Shown here: positions 56,796 through 64,000 of the stretch, piece after piece
How positions within the stretch are numbered: position 1 is the first letter of the stretch
Layout: each line of letters begins with the position of its first letter
NCBI RefSeq assembly: GCF_000372745.1
Contig: NZ_KB889574.1
Location: forward strand, 1 to 64,000
Origin: Embleya scabrispora DSM 41855
GTDB taxonomy: Bacteria > Actinomycetota > Actinomycetes > Streptomycetales > Streptomycetaceae
Direction of reading: 5' to 3'
DNA length: 64,000 bases
Position numbers and translations under genes: made by a program
Notes under the pieces: model-generated
Databases searched by the model: none
The model's input: only the letters and a program-made list of their open reading frames with translations
Told to the model about the DNA's origin: nothing

Positions 56796-57422
56796 TTACT
56801 TGGAGTAGAGCTCGACGATGAGCTGCTCCTGCACCTGCGTGTCGATGACCTGACGCGCGGGGAGGGAGTGCACGAGGATGCGCATCTTGCCCGGGATGAC
56901 CTCGAGCCAGGCCGGGACGGTGCGCTCGCCGGCCTCGGCACGGGCGACCACGAACGGGGTCAGCTCGACCGAGTCCTTGCGGACCTCGATGATGTCGTTG
57001 TCGGAGACCCGGAACGACGGGATGTCCGTCTTGACGCCGTTGACCACGATGTGGCCGTGGCGAACCAGCTGACGGGCGTGGTCACGCGACTTGGCGAAGC
57101 CCGCGCGGTAGACCACGTTGTCCAGGCGCGACTCGAGGATGCGAAGCAGGTTCTCGCCGGTCTTGCCCTGGCGACGGTTCGCTTCCTCGTAGTAGCCCTT
57201 GAACTGCTTCTCGAGCACACCGTAGATGCGCGCGCACTTCTGCTTCTCGCGCATCTGCAGCAGGTACTCGCTGTCCTTGGTACGGCCACGACCGTGCTCA
57301 CCCGGCGGGTAAGGCCGAATCTCGATCGGGCACTTCGGGCCCTCGCACTTGCTGCCCTTGAGGAACAGCTTCATCTTCTCGCGACGGCAGCGCTTGCAGT
57401 CCGCGCCGGTGTAACGCGCCAT
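56796..57422 (-). CDS. rpsD: 30S ribosomal protein S4, zinc-ribbon (C+) form
   Basis: 208 residues. A primary rRNA-binding protein and possible autoregulator of the alpha operon. Near the N-terminus four Cys (DCKRCRREK and [11 protein letters not shown]) make the zinc-binding form. [27 protein letters not shown] and the S4 domain [34 protein letters not shown] follow, with YSK at the end. It lies in the ancestral place between rpsK and rpoA. Many streptomycetes are reported to carry a Cys-free S4 gene at another locus, so the position is informative. Confidence 0.97.
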   Translation of the reverse strand: MARYTGADCKRCRREKMKLFLKGSKCEGPKCPIEIRPYPPGEHGRGRTKDSEYLLQMREKQKCARIYGVLEKQFKGYYEEANRRQGKTGENLLRILESRLDNVVYRAGFAKSRDHARQLVRHGHIVVNGVKTDIPSFRVSDNDIIEVRKDSVELTPFVVARAEAGERTVPAWLEVIPGKMRILVHSLPARQVIDTQVQEQLIVELYSK

Positions 57423-57450
57423 TGTTCTTTAACTCCTAGTCAGCTGCTGG

Positions 57451-57852
57451 TCAGACGCGGCGGCGCTTGGGGGGGCGGCAGCCGTTGTGCGGCACGGGGG
57501 TGACGTCCTGAATGGAGCCAACCTCCAGGCCGGTGGCCTGCAGCGAACGAATGGCGGTCTCACGACCGGAACCCGGGCCCTTGACGAAAACGTCGACCTT
57601 GCGCATGCCGTGCTCCTGGGCACGGCGCGCGGCGGACTCGGCGGCCATCTGCGCGGCGAAGGGGGTCGACTTGCGCGAGCCCTTGAAGCCGACGTGGCCC
57701 GCGGAGGCCCACGAGATCACGTTGCCGCTGGGGTCCGTGATCGAAACGATGGTGTTGTTGAACGTGCTCTTGATGTGGGCGTGCCCGTGAGCGACGTTCT
57801 TCTTTTCCTTGCGGCGCACCTTCTTGGCGCCCGCGCGGCTCTTGGGAGGCAT
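57451..57852 (-). CDS. rpsK: 30S ribosomal protein S11
   Basis: 133 residues. Basic start [19 protein letters not shown], then [49 protein letters not shown] and the C-terminal [17 protein letters not shown]. It lies between rpsM and rpsD. Confidence 0.98.
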   Translation of the reverse strand: MPPKSRAGAKKVRRKEKKNVAHGHAHIKSTFNNTIVSITDPSGNVISWASAGHVGFKGSRKSTPFAAQMAAESAARRAQEHGMRKVDVFVKGPGSGRETAIRSLQATGLEVGSIQDVTPVPHNGCRPPKRRRV

Positions 57853-57919
57853 CTGCTGGAAACTCCTGAGGTCGTCGGTCCGCTACGAATTGAGGACCGC
57901 GTGATCCGTCGTACGCGGA

Positions 57920-58300
57920 CTACTTCTTGCCCGGCTTCTTCTTGCCGGCGATCGCGCGACGCGGGCCCTTGCGGGTACGCGCGTTGGTGTGGGTGCGCTG
58001 ACCGCGGACGGGAAGACCGCGACGGTGACGCAGACCTTCGTAGCAACCGATCTCGACCTTGCGGCGGATGTCGGCCTGAACTTCGCGGCGGAGGTCACCC
58101 TCGACGCGGTAGTTCGACTCGATCCAGTCGCGAAGCTTGATCAGGTCGTCCTCGGCGAGATCGCGGACGCGGGTGTCAGGGTTGACACCGGTGTTCTTCA
58201 GCGTGTCCAGCGCACGAGTGCGCCCGACGCCGAAGATGTAGGTCAGAGCGACCTCGACCCGCTTCTCACGGGGGAGGTCGACGCCGACGAGGCGTGCCAT
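57920..58300 (-). CDS. rpsM: 30S ribosomal protein S13
   Basis: 126 residues from the ATG at 58300. [55 protein letters not shown] and [27 protein letters not shown] are family blocks. The Lys-rich end (KKKPGKK) extends to the P site. It follows rpmJ by 182 bases. Confidence 0.98.
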   Translation of the reverse strand: MARLVGVDLPREKRVEVALTYIFGVGRTRALDTLKNTGVNPDTRVRDLAEDDLIKLRDWIESNYRVEGDLRREVQADIRRKVEIGCYEGLRHRRGLPVRGQRTHTNARTRKGPRRAIAGKKKPGKK

Positions 58301-58482
58301 ATGTGTGGCTCCTGGTTTAGTCGGAGGTCTGGCCCAGCACCGGTCCGGCACACCTTCTGGAGATGTCCTCGGTCCTCGGCCTCCGGCCGAGGGTGGCGTC
58401 CCGCACGAGGCGGGGGTCGGGTGCTGCGGCTCTTACGGGGTGCGTCGCGCGTCGATCGCTCGTTGTGCGAAGGGGGTGTTGC

Positions 58483-58596
58483 TCAGCCCTGGCGCTGCTT
58501 GTGGCGCAGGTTCTCGCAGATCACCATGACCCGGCCGTGACGGCGGATCACCTTGCACTTGTCGCAGATCTTCTTGACGCTCGGCTTGACCTTCAT
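58483..58596 (-). CDS. rpmJ: 50S ribosomal protein L36
   Basis: 37 residues: [19 protein letters not shown], then [18 protein letters not shown]. Three Cys and one His (C-x2-C, C, H) form the zinc-binding (C+) type. It lies between infA and rpsM. Confidence 0.97.
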   Translation of the reverse strand: MKVKPSVKKICDKCKVIRRHGRVMVICENLRHKQRQG

Positions 58597-58712
58597 GATT
58601 TCTCCGGTACGTGTGACGAAGGCGTGCGGGCACGCCGCCGTCGCCGAGTCGGTTATCGGTTTGCGTCCAAGCCCCGCACACCACGCACGGCGTGGGCAGG
58701 GCTGGGGCTCGC

Positions 58713-58934
58713 CTACTTGTAGCGGTAGACGATCCGGCCGCGGGTCAGGTCGTACGGGCTCAGCTCGACGACGACCCGGTCGTCCGGAAGGATTCGGATG
58801 TAGTGCATCCGCATCTTCCCACTGATGTGCGCGAGGACCTTGTGCCCGTTCTGAAGCTCCACGCGAAACATGGCGTTGGGGAGCGACTCGATGACGGTGC
58901 CCTCGATTTCGATGGCCCCTTGCTTCTTGGGCAT
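58713..58934 (-). CDS. infA: translation initiation factor IF-1
   Basis: 73 residues from the ATG at 58934 with GGAGGAC upstream. [50 protein letters not shown] strand order and [13 protein letters not shown] form the OB fold. It is the first gene of the infA-rpmJ-rpsM-rpsK-rpsD-rpoA-rplQ set. Confidence 0.97.
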   Translation of the reverse strand: MPKKQGAIEIEGTVIESLPNAMFRVELQNGHKVLAHISGKMRMHYIRILPDDRVVVELSPYDLTRGRIVYRYK

Positions 58935-59130
58935 GTCCTCCGCGCTTCGTATCTCGGGGTCAGCTACCGTTACCCGGCGCACATGACGAAGCTCAAATTT
59001 TTGGCGCCCAGATGACGGGCGCGCCAAACCTGGCTACATGTGAGCCGACGAGTCAGTCTAAGGCACTCGGCCGATGAAAGCGAAACCGGGCCCGGAACCA
59101 CCGGTTCCGTTCCCGCCGGGACCTTCGGGT

Positions 59131-59511
59131 CTACCTCACGAAGTAGACCAGCGCCCACACCAGCACGCCGAGTGACATCACGACCAACCAGACCTTGTTC
59201 AACGTCGCGTTGGAAACCCGCGGACGCCGCCCCTCCGCCGGACCGTAGGCACCGGGTCGTGGAGGCGCGTCGACGTATGGCTGGTACTCCCGCGGCGGCG
59301 TCGCACCCGCCGCGTCGTCCCGATCCTCGCGGCCCGGCAACTGCGCCGTGACCGCGTCGAGCTCCCCCACCGTACCCGCTCGGCGGACCGCATCCAGGCG
59401 CGCCCGGTATTCGGACAGCGCAAGCCGGCCCGACGCGAGGTGCTCGCGCAGCTCGGCGGTCACACGTTCGCGGTCCGCGGGGGTCGCGGGCGCGTTTCGA
59501 TCACGGTCCAT
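59131..59511 (-). CDS. DUF1707 (SHOCT-like) membrane protein
   Basis: 126 residues from the ATG at 59511. The DUF1707 domain occupies about residues 10-60: ATPADRERVTAELREHLASGRLALSEYRARLDAVRRAGTVGELDAV. A Pro-rich linker and one C-terminal membrane segment (WLVVMSLGVLVWALVYF) follow. TACGCT lies six bases before the ATG and ATGACC 18 bases before that, which suggests a leaderless message. The upstream ATG at 59547 is in the same frame but would overlap this promoter. Function unknown. Confidence 0.82.
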   Translation of the reverse strand: MDRDRNAPATPADRERVTAELREHLASGRLALSEYRARLDAVRRAGTVGELDAVTAQLPGREDRDDAAGATPPREYQPYVDAPPRPGAYGPAEGRRPRVSNATLNKVWLVVMSLGVLVWALVYFVR

Positions 59512-59546
59512 ACCACGAGCGTAGGCCCTGTCGCGGCGCTCGGTCA

Positions 59547-60149
59547 TCAGGGCGAGGGGCGCCCGTGCCGCCGCAGGCACATCTGGATCGAGCCCAACAC
59601 CGCCGCGGCCGGACCGTAGACCCACACCGGCCAGAAGTACACGACTCCGGGGCCGGCCACCGCGACCAGCAGCCAGATCACCACGTTCAACGCGGTGATC
59701 GCGTTCAGCGCGGTCCACGCCGCCCGCAGGGCCCGCGCCCCGGCCACCCACCCGTCCCGATCCCGCGGCTCCCGCGGCGCCGGGCCCGCATCCCGGCGCA
59801 CCCGGTCCCGCACCGGCGGCGGCGCCGGCCTGGGCGCCGGCCACATCGCGGGCGCCGCGAGCACCGGCGACTCCGGGGCGACCGGCCGCCCCAGGGCGGC
59901 CCGGGTGCGGGCCACCTCATAGGCCATCCGCGCGCGGATCACCTCGACGTCCGCCTCCAGGTGTTCGGGCGGCGGCAGATCGGAGATCAGCCGGGCCAAC
60001 TCCCCCAGCGTGACCGCCCCGAAGGCGGCCCCCATACGTTCGTTGAACTCTGCGAGCGTCAACCGTCCGACCGCATGGTGGTCGCGCAGAAGCGTCACCG
60101 CCGCTTCACGGTCGACGTCGGATGCCCGCATGGTCGGATGCCTCACCAT
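59547..60149 (-). CDS. DUF1707 (SHOCT-like) membrane protein with two C-terminal helices
   Basis: 200 residues from the ATG at 60149. The DUF1707 domain lies at about 7-55: MRASDVDREAAVTLLRDHHAVGRLTLAEFNERMGAAFGAVTLGEL. A Pro/Ala/Arg-rich middle part leads to two hydrophobic segments (LNAITALNVVIWLLVAVAG and YFWPVWVYGPAAAVLGSI), like a 2TM domain. TGTACG, 17 bases, TAGTGT (60162-60157) lies seven bases before the ATG, so the message is probably leaderless. An ATG at 60131 is the other possible start. It is adjacent to a second DUF1707 gene. Confidence 0.82.
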   Translation of the reverse strand: MVRHPTMRASDVDREAAVTLLRDHHAVGRLTLAEFNERMGAAFGAVTLGELARLISDLPPPEHLEADVEVIRARMAYEVARTRAALGRPVAPESPVLAAPAMWPAPRPAPPPVRDRVRRDAGPAPREPRDRDGWVAGARALRAAWTALNAITALNVVIWLLVAVAGPGVVYFWPVWVYGPAAAVLGSIQMCLRRHGRPSP

Positions 60150-60220
60150 GGCTTCGACACTAGGCAGGCCCCGAGGCGTCGTACATGGTGCCAGCCCCAC
60201 CATCGACGGGGGGCCTGGCA

Positions 60221-60988
60221 TCAGGGACGGGTCAGTACCACGGGCCCGTTCTCGGTGATCGCGATCGAGTGTTCCCAGTGCGCCGCGTGGCCGCCCGCCG
60301 TGGTCTTGACCGTCCACTCGTCGGGCAGCGTGTAGGTGTCCGGCTTGCCGAGGGTGACCATCGGCTCGATCGCCAGGCACACGCCGACCTCCAGGCGCGG
60401 ACCCCGGCCGCCGGGCCCGTAGTTGAGCACGTGCGGGTCCTGGTGCATCTCGGTGCCGATGCCGTGGCCTCCGTAGTCCTCGACGATGCCGTACTTGGCA
60501 CCGCCCGGCAGCGGATTGGCCCGGATCGACTTCTCCACCGCGTGGCTGATGTCGGTCAGCCGACCACCGGCCACCGCGGCCTCGATGCCCGCCCACATCG
60601 ACTGCTCGCACACCCGGCTCAGTTCGAGCACCTCGGGCCGCACCGTACCGATCGGCACGGTGACCGCCGAGTCGCCGTGCCAGCCGTCCAGGATCGCGCC
60701 GCAGTCGATCGAGATGATGTCCCCGTCCCGCAGCGGCGTCTCGTCCGGAATCCCGTGCACCACCACGTCGTTGACCGACGCGCAGATCGACGCCGGGAAG
60801 CCGTGATAGCCCTTGAACGAGGGAATCGCGCCCGCCGCGCGGATCGAGCGCTCGGCGATCGAATCCAGATCGGCCGTGGTCACTCCGGGCTTCGCCGCCT
60901 CACGCAGCAACTCCAGCGTGTTCGCCACGACGGCCCCGGCACGACGCATCTTCTCGATCTGCTCGGGCGTCTTGCGTTCGATTCGCAT
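60221..60988 (-). CDS. map: type I methionine aminopeptidase
   Basis: 255 residues from the ATG at 60988 (AGGAAG upstream); an ATG at 61012 (MPVFRKRQ) is the other option. It removes initiator Met. IERKTPEQIEKMRRAG, HGFPASICASVNDVVVHGIP, the metal Asp pair in IISIDCGAILDGWHGDSAVTV, the His in DYGGHGIGTEMHQDPH, the Glu in LAIEPMVTLG and the late Glu in HWEHSIAITENGP are all present. It lies downstream of adk beyond a terminator; streptomycetes usually keep secY-adk-map together. Confidence 0.96.
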   Translation of the reverse strand: MRIERKTPEQIEKMRRAGAVVANTLELLREAAKPGVTTADLDSIAERSIRAAGAIPSFKGYHGFPASICASVNDVVVHGIPDETPLRDGDIISIDCGAILDGWHGDSAVTVPIGTVRPEVLELSRVCEQSMWAGIEAAVAGGRLTDISHAVEKSIRANPLPGGAKYGIVEDYGGHGIGTEMHQDPHVLNYGPGGRGPRLEVGVCLAIEPMVTLGKPDTYTLPDEWTVKTTAGGHAAHWEHSIAITENGPVVLTRP

Positions 60989-61094
60989 CTGCCGCTTCCT
61001 GAACACCGGCATGGCCGTCCTCGTCTGTATATCGCCGAAGCCTTCGCTCGGCCGAAGCCTTGTCCCGGCCGAATGGTCTCGGCTGAAAAACACG

Positions 61095-61127
61095 ATGGGC
61101 GATCCGGGGTTTCCCCGGATCGCCCAT
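61095..61127 (-). terminator. intrinsic terminator of secY-adk
   Basis: ATGGGCGATCCGGGG pairs perfectly over 15 bp with CCCCGGATCGCCCAT around TTT. On the minus strand it is followed by CGTGTTTTTCAG, a real U tract, rare for this genome. Confidence 0.92.
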
Positions 61128-61156
61128 GTGTGATGTCTGTCGCGGTCGACGCCCGA

Positions 61157-61810
61157 TCAGGCGCCGAACTCCCGAAGCGCGGTCATCGCGCGCCCGGTGA
61201 CCTCCTTGACCGGACCCGTCGCCTGGATGGGCAGCAGGAGGTGGCGCTCGGAGTAGTAGCCGACCAAGGGTTCGGTCTGCTCCTTGTACACGTCCAAGCG
61301 GTGCCGGACGGTCTCCTCGCGGTCGTCGTCGCGCTGGTACAACTCGCTGCCGCACTCGTCGCAGACGCCCGGCACCTTCGGCGGGTCGGTCAGGATGTGG
61401 CAGACGTGCCCATTGGCCCGGCACTGCCGGCGGCCGGAGATGCGCTGGATGATCTCCGAGTCGTCGACCTTGAGTTCGAGCACCACGTCGAGCTCGCTGT
61501 CGTTCTCGGCGAGGATCTCGTCGAGCACCTTGGCCTGGGCGGTATTGCGCGGGAACCCGTCGAGAAGGAAACCGGCGGCTACGTCCGGCTGCGCCAGGCG
61601 CTCCCGGACCATGCCTATGGTCACCTCGTCGGGTACGAGGTTGCCCGCGTCCATGTAGGTCTTCGCCTCGCGGCCGAGCGGGGTGCCCTGACTCACGTTG
61701 GCGCGGAAGATGTCACCGGTCGAGACGGCGGGAATCGACAGGTTGGCGGCGATGTACTGGGCCTGGGTTCCCTTACCCGCGCCGGGAGGCCCCACGAGAA
61801 CGATACGCAT
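61157..61810 (-). CDS. adk: adenylate kinase
   Basis: 217 residues. Catalyses ATP + AMP = 2 ADP. P-loop [12 protein letters not shown] at 8-19, AMP site [10 protein letters not shown] and [12 protein letters not shown]. The long lid domain has [11 protein letters not shown] and [16 protein letters not shown], giving enough Cys/His for a structural zinc. [18 protein letters not shown] completes it. The ATG at 61810 abuts the secY TAA with no space, so translation is coupled. Confidence 0.97.
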   Translation of the reverse strand: MRIVLVGPPGAGKGTQAQYIAANLSIPAVSTGDIFRANVSQGTPLGREAKTYMDAGNLVPDEVTIGMVRERLAQPDVAAGFLLDGFPRNTAQAKVLDEILAENDSELDVVLELKVDDSEIIQRISGRRQCRANGHVCHILTDPPKVPGVCDECGSELYQRDDDREETVRHRLDVYKEQTEPLVGYYSERHLLLPIQATGPVKEVTGRAMTALREFGA

Positions 61811-63133
61811 TTAGCGGAGGAAGCCTTCGTAGTTGCGCTGCTGGAGCTGACTCTCGATCTGCTTCACGGTTTCCAGACCCACTCCCACGATGATCAGGAT
61901 GCTCGTGCCGCCGAACGGGAAGTTCTGGTTGGCGTTGAAGAGCACGAGCGCGATGCTGGGTACCAGCGCGATCATGCCCAGGTACAACGATCCGGGCCAC
62001 GTGATCCTGGTGAGGATGTAGTTCAGGTATTCCGCGGTCGGTCTGCCGGCGCGGATCCCCGGAATGAAGCCACCATACTTCTTCATGTTGTCGGCTACTT
62101 CTTCGGGGTTGAACGTGATGGCCACGTAGAAGAAGGCGAAGAAGACGATCAGCAAGAAGTACGTGATCATGTACAACGGGTGGTCGCCCTTGACGAAGTG
62201 GCGTTCGATCCACACCGCCCAGTCCGATTTCCCACCGCTGAACTGAGCGATGAGGGCCGGGATGTACAGCAGCGACGAGGCGAAGATGACGGGGATGATG
62301 CCCGCCTGGTTCACCTTGAGCGGGATGTAGGTCGAGGTCCCGCCGTAGGCGCGACGCCCGATCATGCGCTTGGCGTACTGCACCGGGATCCGGCGCTGCG
62401 CCTGTTCCACGAAGACCACCAGGCCGACCATCACGAGGCCGATGGCGATGACGGTGAAGAACGGCACCCAGCCGCCGCCGATGGTGCCCTGCTCCTTGAT
62501 GGTCCACAGCGCGGCCGGGAAACCGGCGGCGACCGAGACGAACATCAGGATCGACATGCCGTTGCCGATGCCGCGGTCGGTGATCAGCTCACCGAGCCAC
62601 ATGATCGTCGAGGTGCCGGCGGTCATCACGGCGACCATGACGATCACCCGGAAGAGCGAGTCGTCCGGGACGATGCCCTGCGGGTCGCAGGTCGCGCTGC
62701 GAGCGCTGGAGAACAGCGCGCCGCTGCGGGCGGTGGCGATCAGCGCGGTCGACTGGAGGATCGACAGCGCGATGGTCAGGTACCGGGTGTACTGGGTGAT
62801 CTTCGCGGTGCCGGACTGGCCCTCCTTCTTGAGGGCCTCCAGCCGCGGGATCACCACGGTCAGCAGCTGCAGGATGATGCTCGCCGTGATGTACGGCATG
62901 ATCCCCAGCGCGAAGATCGTGAGTTGCAGCAGCGCGCCGCCGCTGAACATGTTCACGAGGCCGAACAGGCTGTTCCGGTTGGAGTCCTCCACGCAAGAGC
63001 GCACCATCTCGAACGAGACGCCCGGTACCGGGATATGCGACCCGATCCGGAAGAGGACGATGATCGCCAACGTGAACAGCAGCTTCTTGCGCAGGTCGGG
63101 CGTGCGGAACGCCCTGGCGAACGCGGTGAGCAC
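61811..63133 (-). CDS. secY: protein translocase subunit SecY
   Basis: 440 residues with ten membrane segments. This is the protein-conducting channel of the Sec pathway. LTAFARAFRTPDLRKKLLFTL, the plug region after GSHIPVPGV, NMFSGGALLQLTIFALGIMPYITASIILQLL, and the cytoplasmic loops with YAKRMIGRRAYGGTSTYIPLKVNQAG and YFLLIVFFAFFYVAITFNPEEVADNMKKYGGFIPGIRAG are diagnostic. It is separated from rplO by 352 bases with two hairpins, so it has its own promoter. Confidence 0.98.
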   Translation of the reverse strand: MLTAFARAFRTPDLRKKLLFTLAIIVLFRIGSHIPVPGVSFEMVRSCVEDSNRNSLFGLVNMFSGGALLQLTIFALGIMPYITASIILQLLTVVIPRLEALKKEGQSGTAKITQYTRYLTIALSILQSTALIATARSGALFSSARSATCDPQGIVPDDSLFRVIVMVAVMTAGTSTIMWLGELITDRGIGNGMSILMFVSVAAGFPAALWTIKEQGTIGGGWVPFFTVIAIGLVMVGLVVFVEQAQRRIPVQYAKRMIGRRAYGGTSTYIPLKVNQAGIIPVIFASSLLYIPALIAQFSGGKSDWAVWIERHFVKGDHPLYMITYFLLIVFFAFFYVAITFNPEEVADNMKKYGGFIPGIRAGRPTAEYLNYILTRITWPGSLYLGMIALVPSIALVLFNANQNFPFGGTSILIIVGVGLETVKQIESQLQQRNYEGFLR

Positions 63134-63365
63134 ACTGCCTCCTGCGCCCCGCCCGTCTTAGGGGCGAGTCGATCGAGTCGTCGGTCCGGATAGGACCACT
63201 GGTCAGGTCCCGTACAGGGAACCTCACGGACAATAACAGCGCCGACGGCCCGGAAGTATCGCCCCGGTCCGACGTTCCTGCGACATGACGCAACACACGG
63301 TGAAAACAGAGCAAGTCATGTGTGGGGGTGGAGCAATGAGCCGGCCCCCACGGCACAGCAAATCA

Positions 63366-63401
63366 CAGGGGCGTCACCACCTTACCGGCGTGACGCCCCT
63401 G
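63366..63401 (-). terminator. second hairpin after rplO
   Basis: A 12-bp perfect stem with a 12-base loop, placed about 85 bases after the rplO stop. It acts as a backup terminator for the spc operon. Confidence 0.75.
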
Positions 63402-63425
63402 CGCTATAGCCTCCAACGACGTCAA

Positions 63426-63454
63426 GGCCCGTTCGGTACCGATCCGAACGGGCC
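63426..63454 (-). terminator. first hairpin after rplO
   Basis: An 11-bp perfect stem with loop TACCGAT, 32 bases after the rplO stop. Confidence 0.75.
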
Positions 63455-63485
63455 ATGACGGTCAAACCTTGTCCACGCCTACGGG

Positions 63486-63944
63486 TCAGACCGACAGTTC
63501 GTCGGCCGAACCGCCCGCGGCGGCGATCTTCGTCTTCGCCGAGCCGGAGAAGGCGTGCACCTTCACCTGAACGGCGACCGAGATCTCGCCGGTGCCCAGG
63601 ACCTTGACGGGCAGGTTCTTGCGAACCGCGCCCTTCTCGATCAGACCCTCGACGGTGACCTCGCCACCGTCGGGGTACAGGGACTCGATCTTGTCCAGGT
63701 TCACGACCTGGAACTCGACCCGGAACGGGTTCTTGAAGCCCTTGAGCTTGGGCAGCCGCATGTGCAGCGGCATCTGCCCACCCTCGAAGCGGGCCGGCAC
63801 CTGGTAACGAGCCTTGGTGCCCTTGGTGCCACGACCGGCGGTCTTACCCTTGGAGCCCTCGCCTCGACCCACGCGGGTCTTGGCGGTCTTGGCGCCCGGG
63901 GCGGGCCGCAGGTGGTGCACCTTCAGCGGGTTGTCAGCACCCAT
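63486..63944 (-). CDS. rplO: 50S ribosomal protein L15
   Basis: 152 residues. [36 protein letters not shown] is the N-terminal Gly/Lys-rich family block, then [23 protein letters not shown] and [17 protein letters not shown]. The ATG at 63944 follows the rpmD TGA by one base, so translation is coupled. It is the last gene of the spc operon. Confidence 0.97.
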   Translation of the reverse strand: MGADNPLKVHHLRPAPGAKTAKTRVGRGEGSKGKTAGRGTKGTKARYQVPARFEGGQMPLHMRLPKLKGFKNPFRVEFQVVNLDKIESLYPDGGEVTVEGLIEKGAVRKNLPVKVLGTGEISVAVQVKVHAFSGSAKTKIAAAGGSADELSV

Positions 63945-63945
63945 G

Positions 63946-64000
63946 TCAGTCGACCTCCTCGACGGTGACGAGGTGCGACACCGTCGCGATCATGCCGCGG
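63946..64000 (-). CDS. rpmD: 50S ribosomal protein L30, C-terminal end (partial)
   Basis: Only the last 18 codons are in the window, reading [17 protein letters not shown] before TGA. RGM...V.HLV.VEE is the family C-terminus, and the position before rplO is canonical. Confidence 0.9.
   Translation of the reverse strand, partial: RGMIATVSHLVTVEEVD

Larger units (their letters stand above)
63134..63485. other. 352-bp region between rplO and secY with two hairpins
   Basis: No gene is present. GGCCCGTTCGG/CCGAACGGGCC (63426-63454, 11 bp, loop of seven) and CAGGGGCGTCAC/GTGACGCCCCTG (63366-63401, 12 bp, loop of 12) lie in series after the rplO stop. They probably terminate the spc operon. The remainder (63134-63360), with AT-richer stretches near 63290-63320, should hold the secY promoter. 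Confidence 0.75.

Overview
The window is one continuous chromosomal segment of a high-GC actinobacterium. Codons end almost always in G or C, and GTG starts are common. Several developmental regulators found together in streptomycetes occur side by side: a WhiD-type WhiB protein, a 203-residue BldM-type regulator and a ShbA-type sigma factor next to guaB. Gene order matches the conserved core of Streptomyces chromosomes from pcrA to the spc/alpha ribosomal operons. A zinc-ribbon S4 gene (rpsD) between rpsK and rpoA is, as I recall it, not the arrangement of S. coelicolor, so the source is probably a member of Streptomycetaceae outside the well-studied Streptomyces species. I cannot name the genus.

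Layout. 1-8.2 kb: the 5' end of a secreted, probably wall-lytic protein behind a c-di-AMP (ydaO-type) riboswitch, a small membrane protein, a PIG-L deacetylase, pcrA, a membrane protein, guaA, and a chorismate mutase preceded by a tiny ORF and a terminator hairpin. 8.2-8.9 kb is non-coding with several repeats. 8.9-12 kb: a succinate-semialdehyde dehydrogenase and a flavin disulfide-type oxidoreductase. 12.2-19.7 kb: four consecutive membrane-anchored Ser/Thr kinases. 19.9-24.6 kb: glpD, guaB3, guaB. 24.8-27.3 kb: a 68-residue protein coupled to the sigma gene, then bldM and divergent whiD. 27.4-31.9 kb: an SDR, groEL and groES under two CIRCE operators, and a methyltransferase. 32-44.4 kb: a lipoprotein deacetylase, then the tRNA t6A / envelope cluster (tsaD-rimI-tsaB, tsaE, hydrolase, alr, nnr, acpS). 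That cluster is split by two oppositely oriented wall genes: an L,D-transpeptidase-like protein without its catalytic Cys, and a class A PBP. 44.5-46.1 kb: a MarR/EamA pair. 46.2-51.5 kb: glmS, coaA, a DUF389 membrane protein, glmM. 51.7-64 kb: rpsI-rplM, a membrane-anchored protein, truA, rplQ-rpoA-rpsD-rpsK-rpsM-rpmJ-infA, two DUF1707 proteins, map, adk-secY, rplO and the end of rpmD.

Functional themes are translation and protein export, purine nucleotide supply (guaA, guaB, guaB3), cell-wall precursor supply and assembly (glmS, glmM, alr, PBP, kinases, riboswitch-controlled hydrolase), and control of sporulation (bldM, whiD, the sigma factor). Many transcription units end in long, nearly perfect hairpins. 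I saw no tRNA, rRNA, CRISPR array, insertion sequence, integrase or prophage. The most interesting candidates are the mini-protein coupled to the sigma factor, the kinase array with a shared non-kinase domain that seems to sit on different sides of the membrane, the apparent dead L,D-transpeptidase, and the ORF-hairpin leader of chorismate mutase.
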